Positions 8,311-10,432 of a DNA stretch of 10,432 nucleotides are shown here, in pieces. The first letter of the stretch is position 1. Each line of letters begins with the position of its first letter. The position numbers and the translations under genes are program-made. Source of the stretch: Betaproteobacteria bacterium (GTDB lineage Bacteria; Pseudomonadota; Gammaproteobacteria; Burkholderiales; SG8-39); assembly GCA_019245555.1 (NCBI GenBank), contig JAFARH010000267.1, positions 1-10,432 of the forward strand, written 5' to 3'. The notes under the pieces were generated by a model, which had not been told where the DNA came from, searched no databases, and was given only the letters and a program-made list of their open reading frames with translations.

Positions 8311-8898
8311 GTGAGTCCGGTCCTATGGCTCGCGCTATTGGCAGTTGGCGGAGCACTCCAACCCGGCTTCAGTCCCCTTACTCACTACATCAGCGAGCTT
8401 GGCACGCGGGGCAGCCCCAATGAATCGCTGATACGTAGTGCGGCGTTCGGTCTCACCGGCTTTCTCTACGTATGTTTCGCACTCGGCCTCCGCGCCACGC
8501 ATCGGCAGGGGTGGCTGTTCGCGGCGGCCTGTTGCCTCATCGCGCTGGAGGGCATCGGAAGAATGGGAGCAGGCGTCTTCCCGTGCGATCCGGGCTGTGT
8601 GCGAGCCACGGAAACTCAAGACCTCCACACGCGGTTCGCCACGGTTGGTTTCTGCTCGGGCATCCTCGCGGCCCTACTCTGGGGAGCCCTATTGCGATCC
8701 AGGTTCTCCGTCGGCTGCGGGGTCGTGGCGCTGGTGTCGTTGCTGCTTATGTCCTGGGAAGGCAACCCTTGGGGCGGCCCAGGCCTGTTCGAGCACCTAG
8801 CGACGATAGTGCTTTCGATCTGGCTCTTCGTATTTGCGGTTCGCGCAATCCATCATCAATCGGCCGTCGCGCCCGACCGCTTCACCAGCTCGGCATAG
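8311..8898 (+). CDS. DUF998 family membrane protein
   Basis: This is a small integral membrane protein of unknown function. From the GTG at 8311 it has 195 residues with about five to six hydrophobic helices (roughly 2-17, 44-60, 67-90, 110-128, 134-149 and 160-180). HYISELGTRGSP (25-36) and the FPCDPGC motif (90-96) are typical of DUF998. The frame remains open back to a TGA at 8251 and reads LALYCGI just before the GTG. That would complete the otherwise short first helix, but only CTG codons are available there, so the true start is uncertain. The 3' end overlaps the convergent binding-protein gene by 43 bases, leaving no room for a terminator between them. Confidence 0.85.
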   Translation: MSPVLWLALLAVGGALQPGFSPLTHYISELGTRGSPNESLIRSAAFGLTGFLYVCFALGLRATHRQGWLFAAACCLIALEGIGRMGAGVFPCDPGCVRATETQDLHTRFATVGFCSGILAALLWGALLRSRFSVGCGVVALVSLLLMSWEGNPWGGPGLFEHLATIVLSIWLFVFAVRAIHHQSAVAPDRFTSSA

Positions 8899-9806
8899 AG
8901 TTTCCGTTCGCGCTCCACGAACGCGGTGAATCCAGCCGGCGTGCGCACGCTCGGCAGCTCGGAGCCCATTGCTCGCCACCGATCGCTTAGCTCGGGTAGC
9001 GCCTTCGCGCATTCGGCGGCCAGGCGATCGACAACCGGTTGCGGCGTCTTCGCAGGCGCCATCAGGCCCCACCAGGTCGTCATGTCGAATCCCTTGAGAC
9101 CCAATTCGTCGAGTGTGGGCACGTCGGGCAGAAAGCTCGAGCGGCGCAGCGTCGTGACCGCCAGAACGCGCACCTTGTCCGCCCGGATGTTCGGCAGCGC
9201 GCTCGCGAGGTTGTCGAACATCAGCGCCACGCGGCCCGCGAGCATGTCTGAAACGGCCGGCGCCGAGCCCTTGTACGGGATGTGAACCATGTACGTGCCG
9301 GTCATTTGCTTGAAGAGCTCGCCCGCGAGGTGACCGGTGGAGCCCGTGGAACCGGACGCGAAGTCGAGCTTGCCTGGCTCGCGCTTGGCGAGTACCACCA
9401 GATCGGCTACGGACCGCGCTGGCAGGTCGTTGTTGACCACGAGCACATTCGGCACCTGCACGAGCAGCGCGATGTGCCGGAAGTCCCGTACCGGGTCGTA
9501 CGGCACGTTCTTGTACAGCGCGGGATTGATGGCGTGGGTGGCGATGGCGCCGATGACGAGCGAATAACCATCCGGTGCGCTCTTCGCAATTGCATCCGCG
9601 CCGATGTTGCCGCCGGCGCCAACCCTATTCTCGACGATGACAGGTTGGCCGAGAGCCTGCTGCAGCTTGGGCGCGATAAGGCGCGCGGAAAGATCGACCG
9701 GACCGCCCGCTGCATAAGGGACCACGATATGGATTGGCCGTGAAGGCCAATCCTGGGAATAAGCCGCGGCGCTCGCGCAGAGGGCGAGCGCCGCGAAGAG
9801 CTTAAT
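8856..9806 (-). CDS. Bug/TctC-family tripartite tricarboxylate transporter substrate-binding protein
   Basis: This is a periplasmic binding protein that delivers a carboxylate-type ligand to a TctA/TctB transporter. The mature core shows PSRPIHIVVPYAAGGPVD, ENRVGAGGNIGADAIAKSAPDGY, ATHAINPALYKNVPYDPVRDF and HIPYKGSAPAVSDMLAGRV, all hallmarks of the family. The first conventional start is GTG 9725, but that would begin inside the first beta strand and omit the export signal. Extending to ATT 9806 gives a 316-residue protein, the usual length, beginning with a good signal peptide (Lys2, hydrophobic LFAALALCASAAA, cleavage likely near residues 13-15). No ATG, GTG, TTG or CTG lies between. The ATT overlaps the tctA TAA by one base. 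Two strong hairpins lie within the signal-peptide and early mature codons. The ligand is unknown. Confidence 0.9.
   Translation of the reverse strand: MKLFAALALCASAAAYSQDWPSRPIHIVVPYAAGGPVDLSARLIAPKLQQALGQPVIVENRVGAGGNIGADAIAKSAPDGYSLVIGAIATHAINPALYKNVPYDPVRDFRHIALLVQVPNVLVVNNDLPARSVADLVVLAKREPGKLDFASGSTGSTGHLAGELFKQMTGTYMVHIPYKGSAPAVSDMLAGRVALMFDNLASALPNIRADKVRVLAVTTLRRSSFLPDVPTLDELGLKGFDMTTWWGLMAPAKTPQPVVDRLAAECAKALPELSDRWRAMGSELPSVRTPAGFTAFVERERKLYAELVKRSGATAD
9731..9753 (-). repeat. Perfect 9-bp stem-loop in early binding-protein codons
   Basis: GGATTGGCC and GGCCAATCC are exact reverse complements around a 5-base loop. On the message strand the hairpin spans the codons just after the likely signal-peptide cleavage site (Asp-Trp-Pro-Ser-Arg-Pro-Ile). 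It has no T-tract. See also the larger hairpin upstream of it in the same message. Confidence 0.7.
9765..9795 (-). repeat. Perfect 12-bp GC-rich stem-loop just after the proposed ATT start
   Basis: CGCGGCGCTCGC (9765-9776) and GCGAGCGCCGCG (9784-9795) are exact reverse complements with a 7-base loop. In the message the stem starts at about nucleotide +12 from the proposed ATT, within signal-peptide codons and only a few bases after the tctA stop. It is the strongest hairpin noticed in the window. It could limit initiation of the binding-protein gene, protect an mRNA end, or pause transcription between tctA and its downstream gene. No T-tract follows, so it is not a classical terminator. Confidence 0.75.
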
Positions 9807-10432
9807 CTTCGACGAACACCTCTTCGCGCTTCTTGCGGATCGCGGGCAGCGCGACGATGACGAGCAGGATGAAGGAGGCGATCATGAAGCCGCAGCTGAT
9901 CGGCTTGGTGAAGAACACCGTAGGGTCGCCGCGCGAGAGGAGCATCGCTCTTCGCAAGTTCTCTTCCATCAGGGGCCCGAGGATGAAGCCGAGGATCATC
10001 GGTGCCGGCTCGCACTCGAGCTTCACGCAGATGTAGCCGATCACACCGAAGATCGCCATGATCAGCACGTCAAACGCGTTGTTGGAAAGGCTGAACACGC
10101 CGATCGCCATGAAGACCAGGATCGACGGGAAGAGATAACGGTAAGGAACCGACAGGAGCTTGACCCACATGCCGATCATCGGCAGGTTGAGGATCACCAG
10201 CATCAGGTTGCCGACCCACATCGAGGCGATCAGGCCCCAGAAGAGCTGCGGCTTCTCGTTCATGACCTGGGGCCCGGGCGCGATACCCTGGATCATCAGC
10301 GCGCCGATCATCAGCGCCATCACCGCGTTGGACGGGATGCCGAGCGTGAGCATCGGGATGAAGGAGGTTTGCGCGCCGGCATTGTTTGCCGACTCGGGGC
10401 CCGCCACGCCCTGGATTGCGCCCTTGCCGAAT
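9802..10432 (-). CDS. tctA: TctA-family tripartite tricarboxylate transporter permease, N-terminus outside window
   Basis: This is the large membrane subunit of a tripartite tricarboxylate transporter. Only the C-terminal 209 residues of a protein normally near 500 are present; the frame is open to the right edge (first full codon at 10431). The signature GVAGPESANNAGAQ followed by SFIPMLTLGIPSNAVMALMIGALMIQGI is unmistakable for TctA. Several further membrane helices follow, and the end is a charged IRKKREEVFVED tail. An internal GTG at 10407 should not be taken as the start. It is directly followed by, and shares one base with, the binding-protein gene. No tctB lies between the two, so tctB is either upstream outside the window or absent. 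Substrate cannot be deduced. Confidence 0.95.
   Translation of the reverse strand, partial: FGKGAIQGVAGPESANNAGAQTSFIPMLTLGIPSNAVMALMIGALMIQGIAPGPQVMNEKPQLFWGLIASMWVGNLMLVILNLPMIGMWVKLLSVPYRYLFPSILVFMAIGVFSLSNNAFDVLIMAIFGVIGYICVKLECEPAPMILGFILGPLMEENLRRAMLLSRGDPTVFFTKPISCGFMIASFILLVIVALPAIRKKREEVFVED

Noticed and set aside
9765..9795. Intrinsic terminator after tctA
   Set aside because: The stem is strong, but no run of T follows on the message strand and it lies inside the coding sequence of the next gene.
9786..9806. Lipoprotein signal at Cys10 of the binding protein
   Set aside because: The residues before Cys10 are Leu-Ala-Leu, which does not suit a lipobox (Gly, Ala or Ser is expected at -1), and the hydrophobic region would be too short; a standard signal peptide fits better.
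9407..10015. Minus-strand 202-codon frame across the tctA/binding-protein junction
   Set aside because: It runs in a third frame across two real genes; its sequence is Arg/Ser/Pro-rich with no domain.

Overview
The window looks like chromosomal DNA of a GC-rich Gram-negative bacterium, most likely a betaproteobacterium (Burkholderiales or Nitrosomonadales-like). Three things point there: the gene order exbB-exbD-lpxK-UPF0434-kdsB-adk divergent from xseA, the lipid A and Kdo genes, and a Bug-type (TctC-like) solute-binding protein beside a TctA-type permease. No rRNA, tRNA, CRISPR array, insertion sequence or phage gene was seen.

Left block (1-5344, minus strand). Seven genes are read toward the left edge: exbB, exbD, lpxK, a UPF0434/YcaR zinc-ribbon protein, kdsB, adk and a K+-independent-type membrane pyrophosphatase (hppA, whose C-terminus lies outside the window). 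Five junctions overlap by 1, 1, 29, 4 and 4 bases, and four of the seven genes use GTG or TTG starts, so this is a compact, probably translationally coupled operon. It joins a proton channel that energises outer-membrane processes, lipid A 4'-phosphorylation, CMP-Kdo synthesis, adenylate balance and PPi-driven proton pumping.

Central spacer (5345-5717). This is a 373-base divergent intergenic region. It holds four 9-mers that are each one base off the DnaA-box consensus, three of them in a 36-base cluster, plus a short hairpin and a distant inverted repeat. It must carry the promoters of both flanking operons.

Right block, plus strand (5718-8898). xseA (exonuclease VII large subunit) is followed closely by a PduO-type cobalamin adenosyltransferase, a stand-alone receiver-domain response regulator, a RidA-family protein with Asn at the position of the catalytic Arg, and a DUF998 membrane protein.

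Right edge, minus strand (8856-10432). The C-terminal part of a TctA permease is followed by a Bug/TctC periplasmic binding protein. The binding protein has no ATG, GTG or TTG that would include its signal peptide. The best start is an ATT that overlaps the tctA stop codon, and two perfect stem-loops (12 bp and 9 bp) lie just downstream. This is the most unusual structure in the window. Its 3' end overlaps the 3' end of the convergent DUF998 gene by 43 bases.

Overall most of the window is conserved core genome. The points worth a second look are the ATT start with its tandem hairpins, the DnaA-box-like cluster, and the RidA homologue lacking the catalytic Arg.
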